A stretch of 64,000 nt of DNA from Peptostreptococcaceae bacterium VA2. GTDB taxonomy: Bacteria > Bacillota > Clostridia > Peptostreptococcales > Peptostreptococcaceae. Where the stretch lies: assembly GCA_000686145.1 (NCBI GenBank), contig JMMB01000007.1:2976001-3040000 (forward strand), given 5' to 3'. How positions within the stretch are numbered: position 1 is the stretch's first letter; each line of letters opens with the position of its first letter. Position numbers and translations under genes: made by a program. The notes beneath the pieces were generated by a model. It was not told the DNA's origin. It worked only from the letters and a program-made list of their open reading frames with translations, and did not search any database. Positions 54,380 through 64,000 of this stretch are shown in pieces.

Positions 54380-56554
54380 TTATTCTTGTGTAGTTTCTAC
54401 TTCATTTTCATTAATATCTTCATCTTCTATTTTTTTAAGTAGCTTAAAATCTATTTCTCTTAAATCAATATTTACATTATCAACTTTTATTCTTACTGCA
54501 TCACCTATTCTGAAAGTCTTTTTAGTTCTCTCTCCCATTATAGTATATGTTTGATCATCATAGATGTAGTAATCATCTTTCATATTAGCAAGTCTAGTTA
54601 ATCCTTCAACAGTATTTGGTAATTCTATAAACATACCAAACGATGTTACACTTGATACAATACCATCGAATTCCTCACCAACTTTATCATACATGTATAA
54701 GCATTTGTAGAAATCTTTTACATCTCTTTCTGCTAATTCTGCACTTCTTTCTCTTTCTGATGATTGAATTGATGAATATTCAACTATGTTTTTAAGTTGA
54801 TCTATTCTTTTGTGGCTAAGCTTATTATTTAATTGCTCTTTTATTATTCTATGAATTTGTAAGTCAGGGTATCTTCTTATTGGAGAAGTAAAGTGACTGT
54901 AGTATTTAGCTGCAAGACCAAAGTGACCTACACATTCTGGTGAATACTTAGCTTGTCTTAAGGATCTAAGCATTATTGTACTTATAGCTGCTTCTTCTCT
55001 TTTTCCTTTTATCTTTTGAACTATACCTTGTAATTCTTTTGGATGAACATCTTCCATATCACCTTTTATAGTATATCCAAATGTAGATACAAATTTGCTT
55101 AAGTTTTGCATTTTTTCTACTGATGGAGTTTCATGTATTCTATAAACGAAAGGTAGCTCTAACCAGAAGTAATGTTCTGCTATAGTTTCATTACTTATAA
55201 GCATGAATTCTTCTATTATTTTGTTAGATATTCTTCTTTCATATTCTTTTATATCTACAACTTCACCTTCGCCATTTAATATTATCTTAGCTTCAGGGAA
55301 ATCAAAGTCTATTGCGCCTCTTTTTTTTCTTCTACCCATAAGAATTCTAGCTAATGTTTCTGCGTTTTTAAATTCTTCAACTAAATTAGAGAATGTTTCT
55401 TTTAATTTTTCATCGTCATTTTCTAATATGTCTGATACTTCTGTATAAGTCATTCTAGCTTTAGAGTTTATTATTGTTTCTTTTATATCGTATTTTACAA
55501 CATTACCTTTATCATCTATTTCCATAAATACTGATAATGTAAGTTTATCTTCAAATGGATTTAAACTACATACTCCATTAGAAAGTGTCTTAGGTAACAT
55601 AGGTATTACTGTATCTACTAAATAAACTGAAGTTGCTCTTTTTAAAGCTTCTTTATCTAGTTTACTTTTTTCTTTTACGTAATGAGTAACATCTGCTATA
55701 TGAACCCCTAGCTTAAAGTTTCCATTAGGTAATACATCTATAGATACTGCATCGTCTAAGTCCTTAGCATCGTCACCATCTATTGTGAAAGTTTTTAAAT
55801 CTCTTATATCAAATCTTCTTTCAACTTCCTCTTGTGGTATTTCTACAGCTACATTTTCAGCTTCATCTAATACTTTTTTAGGGAATTCTTCAGGCAATCC
55901 GTGTGCTTTTACTATAGAGTGTATTTCTACTACTCTTTCGCCTTTTTGACCTAATATTTCGATTACTTTACCTTCTGGTTTTCTATCTTCTTGTGGCCAT
56001 ACAGTTATTTCACAAACAACTTTATCATTTTCTCTTGCTCCACTGAAGAATTTTTTAGGTATATATATATCTTTGTTGAACTTTTTATCATCTGGAATAA
56101 CAAATCCAAAGTTTCTATTTGGTTGGAATACACCAACTATATAAGTTATTTCTCTTTGTACAACTTTAATAATTTTACCTTCTGCTCTTCTTTCGTCCGT
56201 TGCAGGTGTAATTATTTCAGCCATAACTCTATCATTGTGCATAGCTCCGTTTATTTCACTTGATGGTATAAATAAGTCTTGTGTGTATTCTTCATCAGAT
56301 TCTACAAATCCAAAACCTTTTCTATGAGATACAAACTTTCCTACAAAGTATCCCATTTCTTTTGGAGATATTATTTTTCCTTTTTTCGTTTTACATATTG
56401 TTGAATCTTCTTCTAGCTCTTCTAAAAATTTATAAAACATCGGCATCTCTGTTGGTTTTATATCAAATATAAGGGCTAATTCTTCTTTTTTTAATGGAGT
56501 ATATGCTTCATCATTTAATAATCCCATTACACGTTCTTTAAGTCCTGGTAACAT
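54380..56554 (-). CDS. rnr: Ribonuclease R
   Basis: 724 residues. A winged helix (1-65), two cold-shock RNA-binding domains (GYFVGKFVSHRKGFGFVESD and VGVFQPNRNFGFVIPDD), the RNB catalytic domain (about 235-560) with FTIDGDDAKDLDDAVSIDVL containing the metal Asp residues, and the S1 domain (EFDGIVSSVTSFGMFIELPN). It degrades structured RNA 3' to 5' and works with tmRNA in destroying faulty messages, which suits its place near smpB and ssrA. Gap 56555-56876 upstream: nothing recognised. Confidence 0.96.
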   Translation of the reverse strand: MLPGLKERVMGLLNDEAYTPLKKEELALIFDIKPTEMPMFYKFLEELEEDSTICKTKKGKIISPKEMGYFVGKFVSHRKGFGFVESDEEYTQDLFIPSSEINGAMHNDRVMAEIITPATDERRAEGKIIKVVQREITYIVGVFQPNRNFGFVIPDDKKFNKDIYIPKKFFSGARENDKVVCEITVWPQEDRKPEGKVIEILGQKGERVVEIHSIVKAHGLPEEFPKKVLDEAENVAVEIPQEEVERRFDIRDLKTFTIDGDDAKDLDDAVSIDVLPNGNFKLGVHIADVTHYVKEKSKLDKEALKRATSVYLVDTVIPMLPKTLSNGVCSLNPFEDKLTLSVFMEIDDKGNVVKYDIKETIINSKARMTYTEVSDILENDDEKLKETFSNLVEEFKNAETLARILMGRRKKRGAIDFDFPEAKIILNGEGEVVDIKEYERRISNKIIEEFMLISNETIAEHYFWLELPFVYRIHETPSVEKMQNLSKFVSTFGYTIKGDMEDVHPKELQGIVQKIKGKREEAAISTIMLRSLRQAKYSPECVGHFGLAAKYYSHFTSPIRRYPDLQIHRIIKEQLNNKLSHKRIDQLKNIVEYSSIQSSERERSAELAERDVKDFYKCLYMYDKVGEEFDGIVSSVTSFGMFIELPNTVEGLTRLANMKDDYYIYDDQTYTIMGERTKKTFRIGDAVRIKVDNVNIDLREIDFKLLKKIEDEDINENEVETTQE

Positions 56555-56876
56555 CGCTGTTCCTCCTATTTCTTTTATTTTGCTATATATAAATTGTATT
56601 AGCTATTAAATTTCCTTGTACTTTATACTATGATTTTCAACTTTATAATTGATTATTATATTCTAATATTTAACACCTATAATTAAAGTAGTTCCAAAGT
56701 CACTTACCAATGGATTAGAGAATGTAGGATTACATTCAATTAGAATTAATATATATTCATTTATATATTATTTACTAATAAAGATATTTTATTATAACTT
56801 TATTGATATTACCTTATTATACACCATTAGAACTATTTGGTAAATTTAACTTATATATGTTTATTACCCAAATCAT

Positions 56877-56906
56877 ACAAAAAAATAAACATGATTTAAC
56901 TCATGT
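56877..56906 (-). terminator. Terminator behind the HTH gene
   Basis: ACATGA and TCATGT around a 6-bp loop, then ATTTTTTT on the minus strand, 20 bp past the stop. Confidence 0.7.
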
Positions 56907-56926
56907 CTAATGTTTAAATATTTATT

Positions 56927-57238
56927 TTAATCATACAATCCATTTAATACTCTACTTACTGTTGCCTTGCTCCATTTTATTTTAGCTGATATTTCACTAT
57001 AACTTAATCCTTTAAGTCTTAAATCTCTTATACTTTGTATATCCATATCTGTAATTTGCTTTTCTTTTGGTTTTAAAGTGTGTTTACTATTTTTAAGTCT
57101 TATTATTTCTACTTTTAATGTATCTATTTCCATTTGTTTTTTTTGTAGTTTTTTTTCATAAGCATCTCTCATTTCATTAAACTCTAATATATAATTTTTT
57201 TTCCAATCATCTTGTTCTTTAATTTTAAACATTGCCAT
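56927..57238 (-). CDS. Coiled-coil protein with recombinase-type HTH
   Basis: 103 residues behind AGGAGGTAAAAA. Residues 15-55 form a charged coiled coil (KKLQKKQMEIDTLKVEIIRL), and residues 65-103 hold a helix-turn-helix (DIQSIRDLRLKGLSYSEISA, WSKATVSRVLNGLYD) of the kind found in Hin/resolvase DNA-binding ends. There is no catalytic domain. A small DNA-binding protein, role unknown. Its own terminator and promoter space suggest a single transcription unit. Upstream gap 57245-57483 holds nothing. Confidence 0.7.
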   Translation of the reverse strand: MAMFKIKEQDDWKKNYILEFNEMRDAYEKKLQKKQMEIDTLKVEIIRLKNSKHTLKPKEKQITDMDIQSIRDLRLKGLSYSEISAKIKWSKATVSRVLNGLYD

Positions 57239-57483
57239 TATTTTTACCTCCTTGTTTCATTAGTTTTGTAACCACTATAACAATTAATTTCTTTACATTT
57301 ATGTAAATTCCTTTTATATAGCACTTTGAAATTTCTTTTATTTTCTTTTATTTTTCAACAGTTTAGATTATTATTTTTCATCTTTAGCTTTATAAAAAGT
57401 GATTTTTATCATTATTCTTTATTTTCATATACTATTTTGTTGTAAAAAACATCTGAATTTTAATTCATTTTTTAAATATAGGC

Positions 57484-57516
57484 ACAAAAAAACAACTACA
57501 TATACATGTAATTGTC
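57484..57516 (-). terminator. Terminator behind secG
   Basis: On the minus strand ACAATTACAT and ATGTAGTTGT pair around a 4-bp loop and are followed by seven T. Confidence 0.75.
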
Positions 57517-57587
57517 TCTTTAAAAATCAAATTTAATTTTTAAATCTTGTAATAAATTCTTATTAAATAATGGCCAATTATTTAATA

Positions 57588-57815
57588 TTACTTAATTAAA
57601 AGCATTATTATTGCATTTACGAAAAATAATACTGCTGATATTTTTGTTATTCTTGCAAGAAAAGCTTCTTTACCTTTTGGCTTGAAGTAACTTTGGTTAC
57701 CTTCCCCACCAAATTGTGAAGGAACTGCACTTTTAGTATCTTGTGGCATTATACTTCCTATAAGAGCTATAGCTAATATTACTTGTAAAACCATTAATAT
57801 CATTTTTATATCCAT
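57588..57815 (-). CDS. secG: Protein translocase subunit SecG
   Basis: 75 residues from the ATG at 57815, chosen because AGGAGGGG precedes it. Two membrane helices (LMVLQVILAIALIGSIM and ISAVLFFVNAIIMLLI) with the short loop containing FGGEGNQSYFKPKGKEAFLA, which is standard for SecG. It assists the SecYEG channel during protein export. Its place between pyk and rnr fits the order in clostridia. Confidence 0.93.
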   Translation of the reverse strand: MDIKMILMVLQVILAIALIGSIMPQDTKSAVPSQFGGEGNQSYFKPKGKEAFLARITKISAVLFFVNAIIMLLIK

Positions 57816-57910
57816 TATGTACCCCTCCTTTTTCTTACGTTTTGTAAGTTTTAACTTACTCTTTAATATAGCACATAACACTAGTGTATTCAAGGTGCCT
57901 AAGTGTAATT

Positions 57911-57945
57911 AAAAAAAGCCTTCAACTAATTGTTAAAGGCTTTTA
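57911..57945 (-). terminator. Terminator behind pyk
   Basis: AAAAGCCTTTAAC and TTGAAGGCTTTTTTT form a strong stem with a T-run, 12 bp past the stop. Confidence 0.85.
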
Positions 57946-57954
57946 ATTTTAACA

Positions 57955-59385
57955 TTAATTTGTTATAGCATGCACTTTTATTAAGTTTGTAGTTCCACTT
58001 ACTCCAACCGGCACACCTGCTGTTATTACAACTAAATCTCCAGGTTTTAAATCGCTAGTTTTTGTAACTGCATCTATTGATTTATCTATTATTTCATCTG
58101 TACTTCCTACGTTAGATGTTTTTACTGTATAAACGCCCCAAGTTAAAGCTAACCTTCTCATAACACCTTCATCTTCTGTTGTTGCTATTATTGGGCACTG
58201 TGGTCTAAATTTAGAAACCATTCTTGCTGTATGCCCACTTGAAGTGAATGTTATTATAGAAGCTGCATTTAAATCTGTTGCTGTTGTACACGTTGCATGA
58301 CTTATTGCATTTGTAACTGTTATGTCTGCTATTTTTCTTTTCTTTAGCAATTGATTATAGTCTATTGTTCTTTCTATTCTCTTTGCTATTGTAGCCATTG
58401 TTTTTACTGCTTCTGCTGGGTATTTACCAGCTGCTGTTTCTCCTGATAACATTATTGCATCTGTTCCATCATAAATAGCATTTGCAACATCTGTAACTTC
58501 TGCTCTTGTAGGTCTAGGATTTCTAATCATAGAATCTAGCATTTGAGTTGCAGTTATTACTGGTTTTCCTACCTCATTACATTTTTTTATCATCATTTTT
58601 TGCGCTATTGGTATTTCTTCTGTTGGTATTTCAACACCTAAATCACCTCTAGCAACCATTATACCGTCAGATACATTTAATATAGAATCTATATTATCTA
58701 CACCTTCTTGATTTTCTATTTTAGATATTATTTGTATATGTGTAGCATTATTATTTTCTAAAACTTCTTTTATAGCTAACACATCTGATGCTTTTCTTAC
58801 AAATGATGCTGCTATATAATCTATTCCTTGTGCTATACCAAACTCTATATCACTTATATCTTTATCTGTTAATGCTGGTAAGTTTATTTTTACGCCTGGA
58901 ACATTAACACCTTTATGATTTTTAACTACACCAGAGTTTTGTACTGTACAAAGTATTTCGTCTCCTTTTACTTCATCTACTGTTAGTCCAATTAACCCAT
59001 CGTCTATTAGTATTGTATCACCTGAAACTACATCTTTTGAAAGATACTTATAAGTTACTGTACATTTTTCTTTGTTTCCTAAAACTTCATCCATTGCTAT
59101 AGTAAACTTTTGTCCTTCTTCTAATAATACTTCTGGTAAATCAAAGTCTCCAGTTCTTATTTCAGGACCTTTAGTATCTAATAATATAGCTATCGGTTGA
59201 CCTAAATCAGCTCTAACTTTTTTAACTAAATCCATTCTTACCTTATGCTCTTCATGAGTTCCATGAGAAAAATTAAATCTACATACATTTAATCCATTGT
59301 TTATAAGTTCTCTTAATGTTTCCTCTTTATCTGATGCTGGTCCTAATGTACATACTATCTTAGTTCTTTTAATATCATTTAACAT
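57955..59385 (-). CDS. pyk: Pyruvate kinase
   Basis: 476 residues. RRTKIVCTLGPAS-like start (KRTKIVCTLGPASDKEETLR), the B domain (about 70-170), the active-site regions KIENQEGVDNIDSIL and VARGDLGVEIPTEEIP, and ATQMLDSMIRNPRPTRAEVT. The C-terminal allosteric domain ends within the usual length; the extra PEP-utiliser domain found in Bacillus enzymes is absent. It makes pyruvate and ATP from PEP, the last step of glycolysis, and lies close to the other lower-glycolysis genes. Confidence 0.97.
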   Translation of the reverse strand: MLNDIKRTKIVCTLGPASDKEETLRELINNGLNVCRFNFSHGTHEEHKVRMDLVKKVRADLGQPIAILLDTKGPEIRTGDFDLPEVLLEEGQKFTIAMDEVLGNKEKCTVTYKYLSKDVVSGDTILIDDGLIGLTVDEVKGDEILCTVQNSGVVKNHKGVNVPGVKINLPALTDKDISDIEFGIAQGIDYIAASFVRKASDVLAIKEVLENNNATHIQIISKIENQEGVDNIDSILNVSDGIMVARGDLGVEIPTEEIPIAQKMMIKKCNEVGKPVITATQMLDSMIRNPRPTRAEVTDVANAIYDGTDAIMLSGETAAGKYPAEAVKTMATIAKRIERTIDYNQLLKKRKIADITVTNAISHATCTTATDLNAASIITFTSSGHTARMVSKFRPQCPIIATTEDEGVMRRLALTWGVYTVKTSNVGSTDEIIDKSIDAVTKTSDLKPGDLVVITAGVPVGVSGTTNLIKVHAITN

Positions 59386-59429
59386 GATTTTCCTCCTAGA
59401 TGTTGTGCTCTAATATATATTTATCTTTG

Positions 59430-59660
59430 CTACATTATTATTCCCCATATTACTGTAGATACTACAGTCATAGAAAGACCTACTAAACATTCATATGGCA
59501 TTAATTTCAAACGATCTCCTATGCTCATTTTCGTTGCTCCTACTCTTGCACGGAAGAACGAACCATGTATAAAAATGTTTCTCATAGTATCAAATATTTT
59601 TTTTTTATCATTTTCTATAATTTCTAAATCTAAAATACTATGATTTTCGTTTATCTTCAT
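59430..59660 (-). CDS. Small membrane protein of unknown function
   Basis: 76 residues. Polar front (MKINENHSILDLEIIENDKK), a stretch with FIHGSFFRARVGATKMSIGD and one C-terminal membrane helix (CLVGLSMTVVSTVIWGIIM). No family known to me. It lies in the 360-bp space between the eno terminator and pyk and has weak ribosome-site signals, but the frame is regular. Confidence 0.55.
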   Translation of the reverse strand: MKINENHSILDLEIIENDKKKIFDTMRNIFIHGSFFRARVGATKMSIGDRLKLMPYECLVGLSMTVVSTVIWGIIM

Positions 59661-59689
59661 TTTATTTTAAATTGATTTTTAATATAAAT

Positions 59690-59720
59690 AAAGAGCCCTA
59701 GAAATATCTAGGACTCTTTA
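59690..59720 (-). terminator. Terminator behind eno
   Basis: AAAGAGCCCTAGA and TCTAGGACTCTTT pair around a short AAATA loop, with T-rich DNA on both sides. Confidence 0.85.
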
Positions 59721-59745
59721 TATTATATATATTTAATTTATAAAA

Positions 59746-61071
<1,326 letters not shown>

Positions 61072-61207
61072 TTATATTCAACTAAATTTTTTAGTTTATA
61101 GTTCATTATTATATATTTTAGTAAATTTAATAATTTTCATATTTAATAAAAATTTCTTTGATGGGTAAATTTATAATCTTCATATGATTTTTAACTATTT
61201 TTATTTA

Positions 61208-62737
61208 CTATTTTATTATTAAAGAGTTACCAGTCATTTGTTCTGGCTTCTCTAAATTCATCATTGATAATACTGTAGGTGCTATATCACTTAATCTACC
61301 GTCTTCTTTTAACTTAGCAGATTTTAATTTTTCACCTACTGCGATAAATGGTACAGGGTTTGTTGAATGTGCTGTTATAGTTGTTTTAGTTTCTGGGTCT
61401 TGCATAAGTTCTGCATTACCATGGTCAGCAGTAATTAAAGCTTGTCCATCTTTAGAAAGTATTTTTTCTACAACTCTTCCTACACATGTATCAACAGTTT
61501 CAACAGCCTTTATAGCCGCTTCTACTACTCCTGTATGTCCTACCATATCAGGGTTAGCATAGTTTAACACAATAAAATCATACTTATCTTCATCTATTTC
61601 TTTTAATAATTTATTAGTTAATTCATCAGCATTCATCTCTGGTTGTAAATCATAAGTTGCAACTTTTGGAGATGGTACTAATAATCTATCTTCATCTTTA
61701 TTAGGTTCTTCTACTCCACCATTAAAGAAGAATGTAACGTGCGCATACTTTTCAGTCTCCGCTGCTCTTAATTGAGTTTTTCCATTCTTAGCTAAGTATT
61801 CTCCTAGTGTATTTTCAAGAGTTTGAGGTCCAAAAGCTACATTTACATTTTTTATAGTTATATCATATGTAGTTAAACATACGAATAATGTTTTCATACA
61901 AGGTCTTTCAAATCCAACAAATTCATCACATACTAAAGCTCTTGTTATTTCTCTTGCTCTGTCTGGTCTAAAGTTACCAAATATAATAGAATCATCTTCT
62001 TTTATAAGTCCTACTGGTTGACCATTTTCAACCATAACTGTTGGAATTACAAACTCATCATTCTTATCTTCATTGTAAGAGTTTTGAACCGCTTCTTTAG
62101 CACTAGTTGCTGTATTTCCTTTTCCTTGAACCATTGCATCATATGCAAGTTGTACTCTTTCCCATCTCTTGTCTCTATCCATAGCATAGTATCTACCAGA
62201 AATCGAAGCAAATTTACCTACTCCAACTTCTTTCATATAGTTTTCTACATCTTCTATGAATTCTAAAGCACTTCTTGGGGCAACGTCTCTTCCATCTGTA
62301 AAAGCATGAACGAATACATTTTGTACACCATTATCTTTAGCCATTTTTATAATACCTTTTAAATGGTCTATATGAGAATGAACTCCTCCATCAGATAATA
62401 ATCCCATTAAGTGAAGAGAGTGGTTCTTTGCATTTTGCATAGCTTTTAATAATACTTCATTTTCAAATAAATCTCCATCATTTATAGCTTTAGTAACTCT
62501 AGTTAAATCTTGATATACTACTCTTCCTGCTCCGATGTTTGTGTGTCCCACTTCTGAGTTACCCATTTGTCCATCTGGAAGACCTACATCAAGTCCACTA
62601 GCTTTAATTAAAGTATGAGGATATTCTTTCATTATTTTATCTAAATTAGGAGTTTTGGCACCTAAAACAGCATTTCCTTCTACTATTTTACTTTCACCAA
62701 ATCCATCCATTATTATTAATGCGATTGGTTTTTTCAT
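61208..62737 (-). CDS. gpmI: 2,3-bisphosphoglycerate-independent phosphoglycerate mutase
   Basis: 509 residues. IALIIMDGFGESKIVEGNAV has the first metal Asp, GNSEVGHTNIGAGRVVYQDL the phosphoserine (Ser in NSEVGH), and ITADHGNAELM plus TAHSTNPVPF the second metal cluster. Mn-dependent interconversion of 3- and 2-phosphoglycerate. It starts 11 bp behind tpiA, so the two are cotranscribed. Confidence 0.97.
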   Translation of the reverse strand: MKKPIALIIMDGFGESKIVEGNAVLGAKTPNLDKIMKEYPHTLIKASGLDVGLPDGQMGNSEVGHTNIGAGRVVYQDLTRVTKAINDGDLFENEVLLKAMQNAKNHSLHLMGLLSDGGVHSHIDHLKGIIKMAKDNGVQNVFVHAFTDGRDVAPRSALEFIEDVENYMKEVGVGKFASISGRYYAMDRDKRWERVQLAYDAMVQGKGNTATSAKEAVQNSYNEDKNDEFVIPTVMVENGQPVGLIKEDDSIIFGNFRPDRAREITRALVCDEFVGFERPCMKTLFVCLTTYDITIKNVNVAFGPQTLENTLGEYLAKNGKTQLRAAETEKYAHVTFFFNGGVEEPNKDEDRLLVPSPKVATYDLQPEMNADELTNKLLKEIDEDKYDFIVLNYANPDMVGHTGVVEAAIKAVETVDTCVGRVVEKILSKDGQALITADHGNAELMQDPETKTTITAHSTNPVPFIAVGEKLKSAKLKEDGRLSDIAPTVLSMMNLEKPEQMTGNSLIIK

Positions 62738-62748
62738 ATTTTTTCTCC

Positions 62749-63492
62749 TTAGAAATTAACAAGCTCTGTATAGTCACTTGCTGCTAAGCTAGCTCCACCA
62801 ACTAAAGCTCCATCTATGTCACTTTGGTTCATTATTTCAGCTACGTTTGCAGGCTTAACGCTTCCACCGTATTGAATTCTAACTTCATTAGCTAATTCAC
62901 CATAAAGTCCAGCTACAACTTCTCTTATGTATTTAATTACATCGTTAGCATCTTCGCTAGTTGCAGTTTTTCCAGTACCTATAGCCCATATTGGCTCATA
63001 AGCTATTACAACTTTAGCTATATCTTCTTTAGATACGTTTTCTAAAGCTTTTTCTACTTGAATTTTACAAACTGATTTAGTTTCAGAAGCTTCTCTTTGT
63101 TCTAGAGTTTCTCCACAACATAAGATTGGATTTATTCCAACTTCTAATGCTTTTAAAACTTTTTTGTTTACAGTTTCGTTAGTTTCATTGAAGTATTGTC
63201 TTCTTTCTGAATGTCCTATTACAACATAGTCCATTTCTATTTCTTTTAACATAAGTGGAGATACTTCACCTGTAAATGCTCCATTTTCTTCAAAGTGCAT
63301 ATTTTGAGCACCTATTTTTATGTTAGTCCCTTTAGTTGCTTCTTTTAAATCTTTTAATAATGTAAAAGGTGCACATATTACAGCTTCCACCTTATCATTA
63401 TTTACTTTATCTTTAACTTCATTCACAAATTCTAAAGATTGTGCTATAGTTTTGTGCATTTTCCAGTTACCTGCTATTATTGGTTTTCTCAT
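62749..63492 (-). CDS. tpiA: Triosephosphate isomerase
   Basis: 247 residues. RKPIIAGNWKMHKT (Lys of the active site), VVIGHSERRQYFNETNE (His), VVIAYEPIWAIGTGKTAT (Glu) and IQYGGSVKPANV plus DGALVGGASL for phosphate binding. It interconverts dihydroxyacetone phosphate and glyceraldehyde 3-phosphate. It lies 175 bp behind pgk; that gap has two small hairpins (63528-63555 and 63581-63602) that may tune read-through. Confidence 0.97.
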   Translation of the reverse strand: MRKPIIAGNWKMHKTIAQSLEFVNEVKDKVNNDKVEAVICAPFTLLKDLKEATKGTNIKIGAQNMHFEENGAFTGEVSPLMLKEIEMDYVVIGHSERRQYFNETNETVNKKVLKALEVGINPILCCGETLEQREASETKSVCKIQVEKALENVSKEDIAKVVIAYEPIWAIGTGKTATSEDANDVIKYIREVVAGLYGELANEVRIQYGGSVKPANVAEIMNQSDIDGALVGGASLAASDYTELVNF

Positions 63493-63667
63493 TTTTTTAT
63501 TCCTCCCACTTTTAGTTTAAATCTTTGAGAAATCTTAATTATCATAGATTTCTCTTTATTTAATATTTTAATTTAATAAGGTAGTTTTACTTTAGTAAAA
63601 CTAAACTGTGGTCATATTTATATATTAATGTTTGGCATATTTAAATGCATTACGATTATTTTCAAAT

Positions 63668-64000
63668 TTATTTGTTATCTAAAGCTACTATTCCTGGTAA
63701 TTCTTTACCTTCTAAAAATTCTAAAGATGCCCCACCACCAGTTGATACATGAGTCATTTTATCTCCAAATCCTAATTGGTTAACAGCTGCAGCTGAATCT
63801 CCACCACCTATTACAGTAGTAGCATCAGTTAATGCTGCCATAGCTTTAGCAACAGCTAATGTTCCATTTGCGAAGTTTTCAAATTCAAATACTCCCATTG
63901 GTCCATTCCATACTATTGTTTTAGAAGTATTTACTGTATTTACATACTCTTCAATAGTTTTAGGTCCTATATCTAATCCCATATGTCCTGCTGGTATATT
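63668..64000 (-). CDS. pgk: Phosphoglycerate kinase (C-terminal part, cut by window edge)
   Basis: About 110 C-terminal residues: [53 protein letters not shown] and [20 protein letters not shown]. These are the nucleotide-binding motifs of PGK. An internal Met (GHM) does not start the protein, since IPAG before it is still family sequence, so the frame continues past 64000. Makes ATP and 3-phosphoglycerate. Confidence 0.95.
   Translation of the reverse strand, partial: NIPAGHMGLDIGPKTIEEYVNTVNTSKTIVWNGPMGVFEFENFANGTLAVAKAMAALTDATTVIGGGDSAAAVNQLGFGDKMTHVSTGGGASLEFLEGKELPGIVALDNK

Overview
The window is AT-rich Firmicutes DNA, most like a member of Peptostreptococcaceae (the Clostridioides/Paraclostridium/Paeniclostridium group). 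I infer this from three cell-wall-binding-repeat-2 (CWB2) surface proteins, remnants of a CD3324-type regulator, very low GC codon use, and the block pgk-tpiA-gpmI-eno near secG-rnr-smpB-ssrA. I cannot fix the species from sequence alone.

Right flank (about 53.2-64 kb): housekeeping genes, all on the minus strand: pgk (partial), tpiA, gpmI, eno, a 76-aa protein, pyk, secG, a small HTH protein, rnr, smpB and then ssrA (tmRNA). Most have their own terminators. Left flank (1-4.2 kb): a DeoR-type regulator, two tandem major facilitator transporters and a phosphodiesterase/nucleotide pyrophosphatase in one apparent operon.

Between them, 4.8-53.2 kb holds the most striking structure. Nineteen dispersed repeats, all in the orientation of ssrA, copy the 3' end of ssrA and the DNA just downstream of it. 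A full repeat, read on the plus strand, is a variable terminator hairpin followed by about 45 bp. The first 24 bp of these are identical in consensus to the ssrA end: 12 bp inside the gene and 12 bp outside. The last 21 bp (ending CCCACG) are absent from ssrA and specific to the repeats. The repeats divide the 48 kb into compartments of one to a few genes. Most genes point the same way as ssrA and many have their stop codon within 0-25 bp of a repeat. This looks like an integron-like array of cassettes that grew by site-specific insertion at the tmRNA gene, each cassette bringing its own terminator. No recombinase gene is present in the window, so the mechanism is inferred.

Cargo from left to right: a DXS paralogue with a divergent MerR; MATE pump with MarR; decayed phage-type CHAP lysin and BglG antiterminator with its RNA target; SH3/L,D-transpeptidase; three CWB2 surface proteins; VOC protein; M48 protease broken by one stop; HEPN/MNT pair; alcohol dehydrogenase remnant; two VapE-like replication remnants with GTAC-rich repeats; a metallo-beta-lactamase-fold hydrolase; an ABC transporter with an AgrC/LytTR two-component system; a deformylase-like protein; alpha/beta hydrolase with MFS and GntR; decayed InhA protease and chloramphenicol acetyltransferase; a nitroreductase; a full Bce-type peptide-antibiotic resistance module with UppP; ribosomal protein L25 behind an attenuator; an IS91-type transposase remnant; and a ClC channel. 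Resistance, envelope and defence functions dominate, and pseudogenes are frequent, as expected of an accessory array that gains and loses cassettes.
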